Shown piece by piece: positions 1 through 9,397 of a stretch of DNA of 64,000 nt. This DNA comes from Alkanindiges illinoisensis (GTDB lineage Bacteria > Pseudomonadota > Gammaproteobacteria > Pseudomonadales > Moraxellaceae): NCBI RefSeq assembly GCF_004377485.1, contig NZ_SNTY01000067.1:62001-126000 (forward strand). The letters run 5' to 3'. The notes under the pieces were generated by a model. The model saw only the letters and a list, made by a program, of their open reading frames with translations, was not told the DNA's origin and searched no databases. Each line of letters begins with the position of its first letter. Position 1 is the first letter of the stretch. The translations under genes were made by a program, and so were the position numbers.

Positions 1-638
1 AACCCACTGTGCGGCAAGTAAGTGAAATGGCAAACACACTGGCCCGGCTGCACCTCACCTTGCGCACTTATCCGCTGCACCGCGACAACAATCATGGACA
101 GGTCTGGTGGCAGCATAGCCGTGATGAACTCATGCCCGGTTTAACGCCAGCAGACCAAGCATTATTAATCCAAAGTTTTGCGCAGTTTGAAGCCGCACAG
201 CAGCAGTATCCGGATCGTCCCTGTGGCCTGATTCACGGTGACTTGTTTCGTGATAACACCCTGTTTGATGGCAATACCCTGACTGGGCTGCTGGACTTTT
301 CTGAACTGGCCTATGATGAGTGGTTACTGGACATTGCCATTTGCCTGAACGATTTTTGCAGCCAGTGGCCGAATGTGTCACTGGATTTAGAAAAAGCGCA
401 GGCATTTATTCAGGCCTATCATCAGGTGCGCCCCTTAACCGGGGATGAGCAGCAGGCCTTGCCGATTTATCTGGCCATGGCTGCTTGCCGTTTCTGGCTA
501 TCCCGCCTGCAAATTGCCGCACGTAACCAGTTAGAAGCCCGTAATGGTGAGCATATTTTGCAAAAAGATCCTGCCGAGATGCGTGCCATGCTGGCAGATC
601 GATTACACTCGCCACTTACAATTAGTGGGCTGGAATAA
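1..638 (+). CDS. thrB: Homoserine kinase, 3' part (5' end outside window)
   Basis: Phosphorylates homoserine in threonine synthesis; this is the aminoglycoside-phosphotransferase-fold (type II) enzyme, not the GHMP type. The visible part carries the catalytic loop HGDLFRDN and the metal-binding segment GLLDFSELAYDEWLLD, followed by a helical C-terminal half that matches the family. The frame is open to the left edge of the window, so the GTG at 9 is probably not the start and about 100 N-terminal residues are missing. It ends 6 nt before the next gene. Function is inferred from the kinase-loop motifs and overall resemblance; another APH-fold kinase is possible but less likely. Confidence 0.8.
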   Translation, partial: PTVRQVSEMANTLARLHLTLRTYPLHRDNNHGQVWWQHSRDELMPGLTPADQALLIQSFAQFEAAQQQYPDRPCGLIHGDLFRDNTLFDGNTLTGLLDFSELAYDEWLLDIAICLNDFCSQWPNVSLDLEKAQAFIQAYHQVRPLTGDEQQALPIYLAMAACRFWLSRLQIAARNQLEARNGEHILQKDPAEMRAMLADRLHSPLTISGLE

Positions 639-644
639 ACAGGC

Positions 645-1250
645 ATGCGTTATCAGGGACAAGTTATTGAGTGGAATGATGACAAAGGCTATGGCTTTAT
701 TCAGCCTTTGAACCCGGGTCAGGGTGAAAATAGAATTTTCCTGCATATTAAGTCATTTTCGCAGCGTGGGCCACGGCCACTGGCAGGTGCACTGCTGGAA
801 TATGAAGTGATACAGGATAGCAAGGGCCGACTCAATGCCCAGCGGGTGAGCTATGTACGGCGTCAGTCAGCTCAGACAACTAAGCCGTCTGCAACTGGTC
901 AGAGTAAAGCATGGCGCGGCTGGCTCATCACCTTATATGGCGCTTTTATCATGGCCTTGCAATTAACCCACCAGTTGCCAGTCTGGGCAATTGCAATTCC
1001 AGTACTTCTCAGTGGATTGACCTACCTGATTTATGACATGGATAAGAAAGCAGCACAGCAGGGCAAACAGCGTATTCCTGAAAAAAACCTGCATCTGCTG
1101 GCACTAATGGGTGGTTGGCCGGGCGCACTGTTAGCACAACAAAAACTGCGGCATAAAAGCGCTAAAACTGAGTTCCAGCAAGTATTCTGGGCAACAGTAA
1201 TGATGAACTGGGTTTTACTAATTATTCTGAGTATGCCGCTATTTAGGTAG
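645..1250 (+). CDS. Cold-shock domain / DUF1294 membrane protein
   Basis: 201 residues. Residues 1-70 form a cold-shock (OB-fold) domain with the nucleic-acid-binding segments KGYGFIQP and RIFLHIKSF. From about residue 88 to the end the protein is a DUF1294 membrane domain with hydrophobic helices near 90-110, 113-128 and 180-200 and the typical YDMDKKAAQQGKQRIPE segment. This fusion is a known bacterial arrangement of unknown function. It follows thrB after 6 nt and may be co-transcribed with it. The start ATG follows an AGG-containing stretch. Confidence 0.85.
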   Translation: MRYQGQVIEWNDDKGYGFIQPLNPGQGENRIFLHIKSFSQRGPRPLAGALLEYEVIQDSKGRLNAQRVSYVRRQSAQTTKPSATGQSKAWRGWLITLYGAFIMALQLTHQLPVWAIAIPVLLSGLTYLIYDMDKKAAQQGKQRIPEKNLHLLALMGGWPGALLAQQKLRHKSAKTEFQQVFWATVMMNWVLLIILSMPLFR

Positions 1251-1284
1251 TTGTTTCAGCAATTGTTTTAATAGCTTATTAAAA

Positions 1285-1317
1285 TTAAAGCGCATCTGAA
1301 ACCCGTATGCGCTTTAA
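1285..1317. terminator. Bidirectional terminator between DUF1294 gene and hisA
   Basis: Inverted repeat TTAAAGCGCAT / ATGCGCTTTAA with an 11-nt loop lies between two convergent genes. A/T runs flank both sides, so it could stop transcription in both directions. Confidence 0.7.
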
Positions 1318-1349
1318 AAAACAAAACTCTTTTTTATGAAATAGCACAA

Positions 1350-2081
1350 TTAAATGTGCTGTTCATCCAGCAGTAATTGTGCCTCACGCAGGTTTAAGCT
1401 GCCTTCATAGATGGCACGGCCGGTAATCGCGCCCAGAATACCTTTTTGGCCCTTGAGCGAGCGAATGTCTTCAAGGTTGGTTACACCACCAGAAGCAATA
1501 ATCGGCAAGCCGCAATAATCGGCCAGTTGCACGGTTTGCTCTACGTTAACGCCCTGCATCATGCCATCACGGGCAATATCGGTGTATACGATGCTGGACA
1601 CGCCGGCATCAGCAAAGCGCTTGGCCAGATCAGTAGCCTTGATGTCCAAAACATTGGCCCAGCCATCAGTGGCAACCATGCCGTCTTTGGCATCAATCCC
1701 AACAATAATATGCCCGGCAAATTCCTTGCAGGCTTGCTCTACAAATTCCGGTTCCTTGGCGGCCTTGGTGCCAATAATCACAAAGGAAACCCCGGCTTCT
1801 AGATAATGGCGAATGGTGTCCATGGAGCGAATACCGCCACCAATCTGAATTGGCAATTCAGGGTGTGCGTTGGCAATGGCTTCTACTACATTCTTGTGGA
1901 TTGGCGTGCCGGCAAATGCGCCATTCAGGTCAACCAGATGCAGGCGGCGTGCACCTTCATTTACCCAGTGTGTTGCAGTAGCCACAGGGTCATCTGAAAA
2001 TACCGTATCATCTTCCATGCGGCCCTGTTTTAGACGCACGCACTTGCCGTCTTTTAAATCAATTGCTGGAATAATCAACAT
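1350..2081 (-). CDS. hisA: Phosphoribosylformimino-5-aminoimidazole carboxamide ribotide isomerase
   Basis: Catalyses the Amadori-type isomerisation of ProFAR to PRFAR in histidine synthesis; TIM-barrel protein of 243 residues, the usual length. The two catalytic aspartates are visible at D8 (IPAIDLKDG) and D130 (GIDAKDG). Phosphate-binding loops GGGIRS and ASGGV are present. It is the last gene of a hisB-hisH-hisA run and is separated from hisH by 106 A+T-rich bases. hisF does not follow: a terminator lies directly downstream, so the cyclase partner of HisH must be encoded elsewhere. Confidence 0.96.
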   Translation of the reverse strand: MLIIPAIDLKDGKCVRLKQGRMEDDTVFSDDPVATATHWVNEGARRLHLVDLNGAFAGTPIHKNVVEAIANAHPELPIQIGGGIRSMDTIRHYLEAGVSFVIIGTKAAKEPEFVEQACKEFAGHIIVGIDAKDGMVATDGWANVLDIKATDLAKRFADAGVSSIVYTDIARDGMMQGVNVEQTVQLADYCGLPIIASGGVTNLEDIRSLKGQKGILGAITGRAIYEGSLNLREAQLLLDEQHI

Positions 2082-2187
2082 GGCAAGCTATCCTCAGTAT
2101 TAAGCAAATGTGATAAGCAAAAATTATCTATCAAAAAATTAAGTAATAGATCTTAAAAAATAAACTGCCTAAAAATCATACAGCAGT

Positions 2188-2817
2188 TTAAATATTCCAT
2201 TCCACAAAGTTCTTCAACAGTTGTAACCCAACCGTGTGGCTTTTTTCCGGATGAAACTGCACTGCAAACAAATTATCTTGGCTTAAGGCGCAAGTAAATG
2301 GTTGGCCATAGTCACAGGTTGCGGCTGCAATCGCAGGATTTTTAGGTTGCACATAAAAGCTGTGTACAAAATAAAACCGGCTGTCTTGCGCAATATCGCG
2401 CCACATGGGGTGAGCAGGGTCAGACTGGTGCACTTCATTCCAGCCCATATGCGGTACTTTTAGGCCAGCCTGATCGGGGAAGCGCAGCACTTCACCTTCA
2501 AAAATACCCAGACAGTTCACACCGCCATTTTCCTGTGAATGCTGCATTAAAGCCTGCATCCCCACACAAATGGCCAGTACCGGCTTGTTAAACACCGCCT
2601 GTTTTACTGCTTCATCCACGTGTACGGCCTGCATGCCGGCCATACAGTCACGCATGGCCCCCACACCGGGAAACATGATCTTGTCAGCCTGTGCAATTAC
2701 CTTGGGGTCATTGGTCACATCAACTGTTGCGCCCACAAATTCCAGTGCCTTGGCCGCCGAGTGCAGGTTGCCCATACCATAATCCAGCAAGGCAATACGT
2801 GTTCTGGCTTGGCTCAT
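2188..2817 (-). CDS. hisH: Imidazole glycerol phosphate synthase glutaminase subunit
   Basis: Class I glutamine amidotransferase that supplies ammonia to HisF for imidazole glycerol phosphate and AICAR formation. The catalytic triad is visible: C84 in AICVGMQ, and H189 and E191 in [11 protein letters not shown]. The N-terminal [11 protein letters not shown] is typical of HisH. 209 residues, normal length. Its ATG directly abuts the hisB stop (TAA-ATG), which indicates translational coupling in a hisB-hisH-hisA operon. Confidence 0.96.
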   Translation of the reverse strand: MSQARTRIALLDYGMGNLHSAAKALEFVGATVDVTNDPKVIAQADKIMFPGVGAMRDCMAGMQAVHVDEAVKQAVFNKPVLAICVGMQALMQHSQENGGVNCLGIFEGEVLRFPDQAGLKVPHMGWNEVHQSDPAHPMWRDIAQDSRFYFVHSFYVQPKNPAIAAATCDYGQPFTCALSQDNLFAVQFHPEKSHTVGLQLLKNFVEWNI

Positions 2818-3411
2818 TTACAGGCTACCTTTGGTGGAAGCAATGGTGCCTGCTGCACGCGGGTCCAGCTCACAGGCCATGCGCAGTGCACGGGCAAACG
2901 CCTTGAACACGCTTTCAATCTGGTGATGGCTGTTTTTGCCTTTCAGGTTATCAATGTGTAGGGTCATCAGGGCATGGTTGACAAAACCCTGAAAAAATTC
3001 AGAAAACAGGTCAACATCAAACGTGCCAATGCGCGCACGGGTAAATGGAATATCCATAAACAAACCGGGACGGCCGGAAATATCCACCACCACACGCGAC
3101 AGCGCTTCATCCAGCGGTGCGTAAAAATGCCCATAACGGCGGATGCCTTTTTTATCACCTAATGCCTTGGCAAAGGCCTGACCCAGCGTAATACCGCAGT
3201 CTTCTACCGTGTGGTGATCATCGATTTCCAGGTCGCCCTTGCACTCAATATCAATATCGAACAAGCCGTGGCGTTTAATTTGGTCAATCATGTGGTCTAA
3301 AAAAGGCACACCGGTATTGAGCACCCCTGCACCAGTACCGTCCAGATTGACGCGTGCGCGGATTTGCGTTTCACTGGTATTGCGCACCACTTCACTGACA
3401 CGTTCTGCCAT
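2818..3411 (-). CDS. hisB: Imidazoleglycerol-phosphate dehydratase
   Basis: Dehydrates imidazole glycerol phosphate to imidazole acetol phosphate. This is the monofunctional type (197 residues, no phosphatase domain). Metal-binding histidine motifs [10 protein letters not shown] and NSHHQIES are intact, and [13 protein letters not shown] is characteristic. I take the ATG at 3411 because GGAG lies 8 nt upstream; a TTG two codons earlier is also open. A TATAAT-like -10 lies on the minus strand near 3436-3441 in the gap shared with the divergent GNAT gene. First gene of the his run. Confidence 0.95.
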   Translation of the reverse strand: MAERVSEVVRNTSETQIRARVNLDGTGAGVLNTGVPFLDHMIDQIKRHGLFDIDIECKGDLEIDDHHTVEDCGITLGQAFAKALGDKKGIRRYGHFYAPLDEALSRVVVDISGRPGLFMDIPFTRARIGTFDVDLFSEFFQGFVNHALMTLHIDNLKGKNSHHQIESVFKAFARALRMACELDPRAAGTIASTKGSL

Positions 3412-3513
3412 CGACAAAGCTCCTGAAAAACATTAATTATAACGTATTCTCTGGCAGTAGGGTGAAGCCTTTGGTAGAGTTAATTCATTCAAAAAGACCA
3501 GTGGGAGGCTGCT

Positions 3514-3891
3514 ATGCCAATTACCGTTCACGCGTATTCTGAGCTTAACGACGAAAGCCTGCGCTCACAGCTGAGCCGGCTTTATGAAACCAGCCCTGAA
3601 TTTGGTGATGGCGATGATGCCGTACAACAGCTGGAAACGGCCATGCAGCAGGGTAGCCTGATTTATACGGCTGAGTTTAACCAGAAAATTATTGGTGCTG
3701 TGTGGGTCAGCGGGCAGGAGGACACCCGCTTGGTGCATTATGTGGTGGTGCATCCATCCAACCGTGGCCGTGGCGTGGCCGAGCGCCTGATTGAAGGCGT
3801 ATGCGATGCCGAAGAACAAAAAGGCGTCAAGCATTTCAAACCCGGTTGTGGTGCGATTCACCGCTGCCTGTCGCATTTGGGCAAGATTTAA
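3514..3891 (+). CDS. Small GNAT-fold protein, PanZ (PanM)-like
   Basis: 125 residues with a single acetyltransferase (GNAT) fold. The acetyl-CoA-binding loop is seen as VVHPSNRGRGVAERLI. Length and layout (short N-terminal arm, VRV/YVVVHP strand, compact C-terminus) resemble PanZ/PanM, the acetyl-CoA sensor that promotes PanD maturation, but the assignment to that subgroup is an inference. It lies divergent from hisB and is followed by a weak hairpin (CGTTCT/AGAACG) and then the tRNA-Phe promoter. Confidence 0.6.
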   Translation: MPITVHAYSELNDESLRSQLSRLYETSPEFGDGDDAVQQLETAMQQGSLIYTAEFNQKIIGAVWVSGQEDTRLVHYVVVHPSNRGRGVAERLIEGVCDAEEQKGVKHFKPGCGAIHRCLSHLGKI

Positions 3892-3903
3892 GCTATAAAG
3901 TAA

Positions 3904-3940
3904 CGTTCTGTTTAAAAAAGACACATAAGAACGCTTTTTA
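3904..3940 (+). terminator. Weak terminator after GNAT gene
   Basis: CGTTCT pairs with AGAACG across an A-rich loop and is followed by CTTTTT. The stem is only 6 bp, so confidence is modest. Confidence 0.4.
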
Positions 3941-3951
3941 AGGAATAGCAC

Positions 3952-3980
3952 TTGACTTGAAGTAGGTATTTCTATTTAAT
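3952..3980 (+). promoter_or_regulatory. Promoter of tRNA-Phe
   Basis: TTGACT (3952-3957) and TTTAAT (3975-3980) are separated by 17 bp, and the tRNA begins 12 nt after the -10 box. Confidence 0.7.
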
Positions 3981-3991
3981 TCACACCCATC

Positions 3992-4067
3992 GGCGCGATA
4001 GCTCAGTCGGTAGAGCAACGGATTGAAAATCCGTGTGTCGGCGGTTCGATCCCGCCTCACGCCACCA
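3992..4067 (+). tRNA. tRNA-Phe (GAA)
   Basis: 76 nt including an encoded CCA. The cloverleaf is readable: D-loop GCTCAGTCGGTAGAGC, anticodon loop TTGAAAA with anticodon GAA, T-arm GGCGG-TTCGATC-CCGCC. The acceptor stem has six good pairs but position 5 (C) faces position 68 (A), a mismatch in the middle of the stem. The gene is a single-tRNA unit with its own promoter and terminator. Confidence 0.95.
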
Positions 4068-4098
4068 TATGCGTAAGACCTGCGCTAGTTTGCAGGTC

Positions 4099-4137
4099 AA
4101 AAAACCCCTAAAGTTACAGGCTTTAGGGGTTTTTTAT
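4099..4137. terminator. Strong terminator after tRNA-Phe, shared with envZ
   Basis: AAAACCCCTAAAG pairs with CTTTAGGGGTTTT around a 7-nt loop, with A and T runs on both sides. It can serve the tRNA and the convergent envZ gene. Confidence 0.85.
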
Positions 4138-4180
4138 TATGCGTTGTAAGTAAACCAATCATTGGGTTTTTTATAAGGCT

Positions 4181-5668
4181 TTAGTCTTCACCGGTTAGGC
4201 GTTTTTTAATTTTGTGCAAGGTGCTCACTTCAGCCTTGGGATCAACTGGCGGCTTGCGCACCAAGGGTAGCCCTACGCTCACTTCAAGGCCACCATCAGG
4301 ATGATTGCGCGCATTGACATAACCACCATGCAGCTCAGCAATTCGTTTGACAATCGCCAGGCCCAGTCCGCTGCCTTGTGTAGTTCGGGCACTTTCACCG
4401 CGCACGAATGGCTGCATGAGGGATTCGATATCGTCTTCATCCACGCCGCTACCGCTGTCACGTACGGTAATGATGATATAAGCCCCTAACAGGCTGGCAG
4501 ACAGGTACACAGGTTCTGCGCCATAGCGTTTGGCATTGTTAACCAGATTGCCAATCATGCGCTTAATCGACAGGCTGCGCAGGCAAATTTGTGGTAATAG
4601 TTGCGGTTGATAAATAATTTTCAGTGGCTTGAACTGGACAATAATTTCCTGCATCAGGGCATTAATATCGGTAATCTGTTCTTTTTCATCCGAGCCATCG
4701 CGCATATAGGAAATAAACTGGCTCAGGATGGCATCCATGTCATCCACGTCATAAATCAGGCCTTGCTGCAAGTCTTCGTCCGGTAACAGCTCGGCAGTCA
4801 GGCGAATACGGGTGAGCGGGGTACGCAGGTCATGTGAAATCCCGGCCAGCATGATGGTACGCTCCTGTGCGGCCTGTTGCAGGGTACTAATCATGTGGTT
4901 AAAGGCTGAGTTCACCTGACGGATTTCAATCGGGCCGTGATTGGTTTCCAGATAAGGTGCCTTGCCAGTCTGGGTAAAATCGCGGGCGGCATTTTGCAAA
5001 CGACGTAACGGACGGTTAAGCTGGCGTACCAAAGTTAGAATAATAATTGAGCTAACGAGCGGAATACCCAGTAGCCAGCCTAAAATCAGCTCGGCACTAT
5101 ATTCGGCATAAAAATCCAGGGGTTCGCGGACCCAGGCCTTACCCAGCGATGGATAGTAAATCCAGATTTGTGGGGAAGGCTTAAATTCAAAGTAAACCGT
5201 AACGGGTTCATTGAGTTCCCGTGACAGTTCCTTTTCCAGCCGTCCGGTAAAAAACTCGGCAATCAGTTTTTCGCGTGGCGTGGGAAATTCACTGGGTTCA
5301 CGGATGATTTGCACACCCACGCGCTGTTCCAGCCAGTCATGCAGGTCAAAGGCAAAAGGGTCTTCGGTAACTTGCAGGTCGGTTTGTTCCAGCAGATCCA
5401 GCTCAATGGCCAGATAGCGCGCATGCTGGCGGATTTCAGGCAGGTATAAAGTGCGCCAGAAAAATGCCAATGACATGAACAAACTAAAAAATACTACACC
5501 AGAAACCAGTACCGTGGTTCGCATGGCGGTGGAGCGTGGCTTAATTTTATCCAGGAACAGTTCCCAGCGGGTACGAGGCCGGGGCTGATAAGGGGATTCC
5601 AGCTCAAAAGCCTTTTTTTCGCTATTTTGATGACGCTGGCTAGTAATTTTTTGAGCGTGTTGTGGCAA
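4181..5668 (-). CDS. envZ: Sensor histidine kinase EnvZ
   Basis: Inner-membrane sensor kinase, partner of the adjacent OmpR. 495 residues in order: cytoplasmic N-terminus, membrane segment near 51-70, periplasmic sensor to about 190, second membrane segment near 193-215, HAMP to about 270, dimerisation/phosphoacceptor helix with H279 in GISHDLRTPLTR, then the ATPase domain with N-box NLVNNAKRYG, G1 DSGSGVDEDD and G2 GSGLGLAIVKRI. The start appears to be a TTG codon: AAGGA lies 9 nt upstream in the right place, while the nearby ATG is out of frame. It is longer than E. coli EnvZ (450), mainly through the N-terminal arm. It lies 105 nt downstream of ompR. Confidence 0.88.
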   Translation of the reverse strand: MPQHAQKITSQRHQNSEKKAFELESPYQPRPRTRWELFLDKIKPRSTAMRTTVLVSGVVFFSLFMSLAFFWRTLYLPEIRQHARYLAIELDLLEQTDLQVTEDPFAFDLHDWLEQRVGVQIIREPSEFPTPREKLIAEFFTGRLEKELSRELNEPVTVYFEFKPSPQIWIYYPSLGKAWVREPLDFYAEYSAELILGWLLGIPLVSSIIILTLVRQLNRPLRRLQNAARDFTQTGKAPYLETNHGPIEIRQVNSAFNHMISTLQQAAQERTIMLAGISHDLRTPLTRIRLTAELLPDEDLQQGLIYDVDDMDAILSQFISYMRDGSDEKEQITDINALMQEIIVQFKPLKIIYQPQLLPQICLRSLSIKRMIGNLVNNAKRYGAEPVYLSASLLGAYIIITVRDSGSGVDEDDIESLMQPFVRGESARTTQGSGLGLAIVKRIAELHGGYVNARNHPDGGLEVSVGLPLVRKPPVDPKAEVSTLHKIKKRLTGED

Positions 5669-5773
5669 GATTTGCCATCCTTTTTATAAATTTCCGGATT
5701 AAAGCATTAGGATTCAATCCGGAATATTGCCCGGACTTTTAATACTCCGGCTAAGACAGGTCATGCGTTTAAC

Positions 5774-6535
5774 TTATTCTGCACCATCCGGCACAAACAC
5801 ATAGCCTACACCCCAGACAGTCTGGATATAACGGGCACGCGCCGGATTTTCTTCAATCAAGCGGCGCAGGCGTGACACCTGAACATCAATGGAGCGCTCC
5901 ATGGCTCCCCATTCACGACCGCGCGCCAGATTCATGAGTTTGTCACGGGTCAAGGGTTCACGTGGATGTTGCACCAGTGCTTTTAATACTGCAAATTCAC
6001 CCGTGGTTAATGTGACCACCTGACCTTCACGGGTGAGCGTGCGAGTGGATAAATCCAATGACCAAGGGCCAAAGCTCACCACTTCAACCTGCTGACTGGG
6101 TGCACCCGGAATTTCACGCACTTGACGACGCAGTACCGCGCGGATACGGGCTAGCAGTTCATTAGGATTAAACGGTTTGGGCAGGTAATCATCGGCACCG
6201 GCTTCCAGCCCGGCAATACGGTCACTGTCACTGCCACGGGCAGTCAGCATAATAATGGGCGTGTCGATATTGGTGTTACGCAGGCGACGGCAAATGCTGA
6301 TGCCATCTTCCACCGGCAACATGAAATCCAGCACAATCAGGGAAAATAATTCGCGTTGCAACAGACGATCCATCTGGGTACCGTCGTGTGCAGTCTTAAC
6401 CACAAAGCCCTTGTCTTCCAGAAAACGCTGTAGCAGGGTACGCAAGCGGACATCATCATCAACGACCAGAATTCGTTCAACCCGGTCTGCTTCAGGGCGT
6501 AGGAGTTGCTCTTCTGCAGGCACAACGAGACTCAT
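5774..6535 (-). CDS. ompR: Response regulator OmpR
   Basis: Two-component regulator with an N-terminal receiver domain and a winged-helix DNA-binding domain. Using the ATG at 6535 (AAGGAG 9-10 nt upstream) the protein has 253 residues; the receiver acidic pocket is D26-D28, the phosphoacceptor D70 (VLDFMLP), with T98 and K120 completing the site. The C-terminal half (EWGAMERSIDVQVSRLRRLI and YIQTVWGVGYVFVPDG) is very close to OmpR rather than to other OmpR-family members. Frame-open sequence continues 25 codons upstream without a good start. Paired with envZ. Confidence 0.93.
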   Translation of the reverse strand: MSLVVPAEEQLLRPEADRVERILVVDDDVRLRTLLQRFLEDKGFVVKTAHDGTQMDRLLQRELFSLIVLDFMLPVEDGISICRRLRNTNIDTPIIMLTARGSDSDRIAGLEAGADDYLPKPFNPNELLARIRAVLRRQVREIPGAPSQQVEVVSFGPWSLDLSTRTLTREGQVVTLTTGEFAVLKALVQHPREPLTRDKLMNLARGREWGAMERSIDVQVSRLRRLIEENPARARYIQTVWGVGYVFVPDGAE

Positions 6536-6896
6536 GTTTGACTCCTTTTTGGATCTGTAGTCCAGATCCGGTAATTTTATAAATGCTGTTAAATGCTGAC
6601 TGTTAAACAATGAAGTAGTTGCTTACATTTAGGGCAAGATGAGTAAAAATACAAATAAATTCAGGCAATAGATACCAAATATATACAGGTTAATCCACTA
6701 AAATCATCATAGTTCCAGATTTTGCAGCAAACCCGTTAAAAAAATGCCAGATTTCAAGTAACTAAATCCAAAATAGCGCTTTTTTATGACATTAAAACAG
6801 CCTTGGCAGTTCATGAATAAAATTTAATAAAGCATATTCAATTCAAGAGTACAGGACGTATAATCGCCACTTTCATTTTTGTCGTGGAAACGATGT
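6536..6896. other. Intergenic region between divergent ompR and tex
   Basis: About 360 A+T-rich bases without a credible gene. A TATAAT (6859-6864) preceded by GGACG is the likely -10 of tex; no good -35 is visible. The left part must hold the ompR promoter, which I could not fix. Confidence 0.5.
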
Positions 6897-9278
6897 ATGA
6901 CTGAGCTGGTTCAACAACTGGCAAGCGAGCTTGCGGTTCGTCCTGCCCAAATTGAAGCGACCATTCGCTTGCTGGACGAGGGTGCCAGTGTTCCCTTCAT
7001 TGCACGTTATCGCAAGGAAGTGACTGAAGGACTGGACGACACCCAGTTACGTCAGCTGGAAGCACGTTTGATTTATTTACGCGACCTAAATGAACGCCGC
7101 CAGAAAATTATTGATTCGATCCGCAGTCAGGACAAGCTCAGCGATACCCTGCTGGCACGCCTGAATGCTGCCGATAGCAAAACGGCGCTGGAAGACTTGT
7201 ACCTGCCGTATCGTCCCAAGCGTACCAGTAAGGCAGCGCTTGCCCGCGAAGCTGGCCTTGAACCCTATGCGCTAAAAATCTGGCAGGAAGACATTGACCC
7301 CGAAGCGGCACTGGCTGGTTTTGTTCCTGCAAGTGGCACTGAAGAACGCTATCCTGATGTAGCGAGCCAGCTGGAAGCCATTCAGCATATTCTGGTGGAC
7401 TTATGGGCAACCCGGCTGGAACTCACCGAACAGCTCAAGCAGGGCTTTGCAGCAACGGCCCAACTGGTCAGCCGTCTGGCCGGTGAAGAAAAGCGCGAAG
7501 TGGGCAAGAAATTCCGTGATTATTTTGAATCCAGCGAAAGTCTGGCCAAACTGGCCAATCACCGTTTGCTGGCCATGTTGCGTGGTCGTCAGGAAAATGT
7601 GTTGACCCTAAAAGTGGACGGTGAAGATGCCCCACGGTTGGCCGAAATTTTTGCTGATCTGCAACTTAATGAGATGCAGCCAGAATCACGTCAGCAATTT
7701 TTAAAACAAACTGGCGAATTGCTATGGCTGGGCAAATTGCGCCCGCATTTTGAACATTCCCTGTTGACAGAAAAGCGTCTGGCTGCCGAAGCCGATGCGA
7801 TGAAAGTGTTTGCAGAAAACCTGCGCCATTTGTTGCTGGCCGCGCCCGCCGGTGGCCGCTGCACACTGGGTGTTGATCCCGGCATCCGTACCGGTGTTAA
7901 GCTGGCAGTCGTCAATAGTGCCGGTGATGTACTGGCACATAGCACCATTTATCCATTTGCCCCAAAAAATGATACCGAAGGTGCACTGGCCGAGCTTGAG
8001 CGCCTGTGCCGTGAGCATCAGGTGGATCTGGTGGCAATCGGCAATGGTACAGCCAGCCGTGAAACCGAAAACCTGCTGGGTGAGCTTGCCAAAAAGCATC
8101 CTGAATTAAACCTGACCCGCGTCACCGTGAGTGAAGCAGGTGCATCGGTGTATTCGGCCAGTGAACTGGCAGCACAGGAGTTGCCTGAACTGGATGTGAG
8201 CATTCGTGGTGCGGTATCCATTGCCCGCCGTTTGCAGGACCCACTGGCCGAGCTGGTGAAGATTGATCCCAAATCCATTGGTGTTGGCCAGTATCAGCAT
8301 GACGTGAACCAAACCGGGTTGGCGCGTACACTGGATGCAGTGGTAGAAGACTGCGTGAATGCGGTAGGTGTTGATGTGAATACCGCATCGCCTGCCTTGT
8401 TGTCACGGATTGCCGGTTTGAATAAAAATATTGCCCAGCAAATTGCGGATTATCGCCGTGAACATGGTGTATTTAACAATCGTCAGCAACTGAAAAAAGT
8501 ACCGCGTCTGGGTGATCGTACCTTTGAACAGGCGGCAGGCTTTTTACGCATTCAGGATGGTGAAGCGCTGCTGGATCGTTCAGCGGTACATCCGGAAAGC
8601 TACCCACTGGTTGAAAAAATTCTGGCCAGATTGGGCAAGAGTCTGGATCAGGTACTGGGCAAAGCGGATGTATTATCCGGTATTAATGCCGAAGAATTTG
8701 TGGATGAGCAATACGGCTTGCCCACAGTCCAGGATGTACTAAGTGAATTGTCCAGACCGGGACGTGATCCCCGTCCTGAGTTCCGCATGCCCAAATTCCG
8801 TGCGGATATTCAAAGCATGCAGGACTTAAACGACAATCTGGCCAAGAGCACGCTGCTACTGGAAGGTGTAGTGACCAACGTTACCAATTTTGGTGCATTT
8901 GTTGATATTGGCGTGCATCAGGATGGCTTGATTCATGTGTCTGAGCTTTCCAGCCAGTTTGTGAATGACCCGCACAAAATTGTTAAACCCGGCCAGATTG
9001 TTCAGGTTCGGGTAATGAGTGTGGATGTAGAGCGCAAGCGCATTAGCCTGAGCCTGCGCTTGAATCCGGAAGAAAAGCCGGAGCGTGCACCGCGTTCATT
9101 CAACAATGAGCAACGCAAGCAAGCCAAACCTGCAACCAGAAAATCCGGTGAGCATACGCCGAAGCGTCAGGATAGACCATCGGCAAAACCGCATGACAAG
9201 GCTGCCAAGCCCAGTGAACCAAAAATTGGTGGACTGGGTGCCCTGTTGCTACAGGCCGGTGTAAAAAAATCGGGTTAA
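6897..9278 (+). CDS. tex: RNA-binding transcription accessory protein Tex
   Basis: 793 residues, the usual length. Order: N-terminal helical Tex domain, YqgF/RNase H-like domain (from LGVDPGIRTGVKLAVV, about residues 325-440), helix-hairpin-helix region (ALLSRIAGLNKNIAQQIADY and after), and C-terminal S1 RNA-binding domain (GVVTNVTNFGAFVDIGVHQD). A Lys/Arg-rich tail of about 50 residues follows S1. ATG 6897 is chosen over an upstream TTG. Tex binds nucleic acid and affects transcription in several bacteria; its exact role is unsettled. Confidence 0.94.
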   Translation: MTELVQQLASELAVRPAQIEATIRLLDEGASVPFIARYRKEVTEGLDDTQLRQLEARLIYLRDLNERRQKIIDSIRSQDKLSDTLLARLNAADSKTALEDLYLPYRPKRTSKAALAREAGLEPYALKIWQEDIDPEAALAGFVPASGTEERYPDVASQLEAIQHILVDLWATRLELTEQLKQGFAATAQLVSRLAGEEKREVGKKFRDYFESSESLAKLANHRLLAMLRGRQENVLTLKVDGEDAPRLAEIFADLQLNEMQPESRQQFLKQTGELLWLGKLRPHFEHSLLTEKRLAAEADAMKVFAENLRHLLLAAPAGGRCTLGVDPGIRTGVKLAVVNSAGDVLAHSTIYPFAPKNDTEGALAELERLCREHQVDLVAIGNGTASRETENLLGELAKKHPELNLTRVTVSEAGASVYSASELAAQELPELDVSIRGAVSIARRLQDPLAELVKIDPKSIGVGQYQHDVNQTGLARTLDAVVEDCVNAVGVDVNTASPALLSRIAGLNKNIAQQIADYRREHGVFNNRQQLKKVPRLGDRTFEQAAGFLRIQDGEALLDRSAVHPESYPLVEKILARLGKSLDQVLGKADVLSGINAEEFVDEQYGLPTVQDVLSELSRPGRDPRPEFRMPKFRADIQSMQDLNDNLAKSTLLLEGVVTNVTNFGAFVDIGVHQDGLIHVSELSSQFVNDPHKIVKPGQIVQVRVMSVDVERKRISLSLRLNPEEKPERAPRSFNNEQRKQAKPATRKSGEHTPKRQDRPSAKPHDKAAKPSEPKIGGLGALLLQAGVKKSG

Positions 9279-9321
9279 GCTAAAAACCCGATAACATGAT
9301 TCAGGGCTAAATAGCCTGATG

Positions 9322-9369
9322 AAAAGCCGGATACCTTGTCGATGTTATGTCAGGGCATCCGGCTTTTTT
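9322..9369 (+). terminator. Terminator after tex
   Basis: AAAAGCCGGAT and ATCCGGCTTTT form a stem ending in a T run. The loop is long, but the outer stem is perfect. Confidence 0.75.
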
Positions 9370-9397
9370 CGCTTTAATTTATTGTATTGATTAATAA

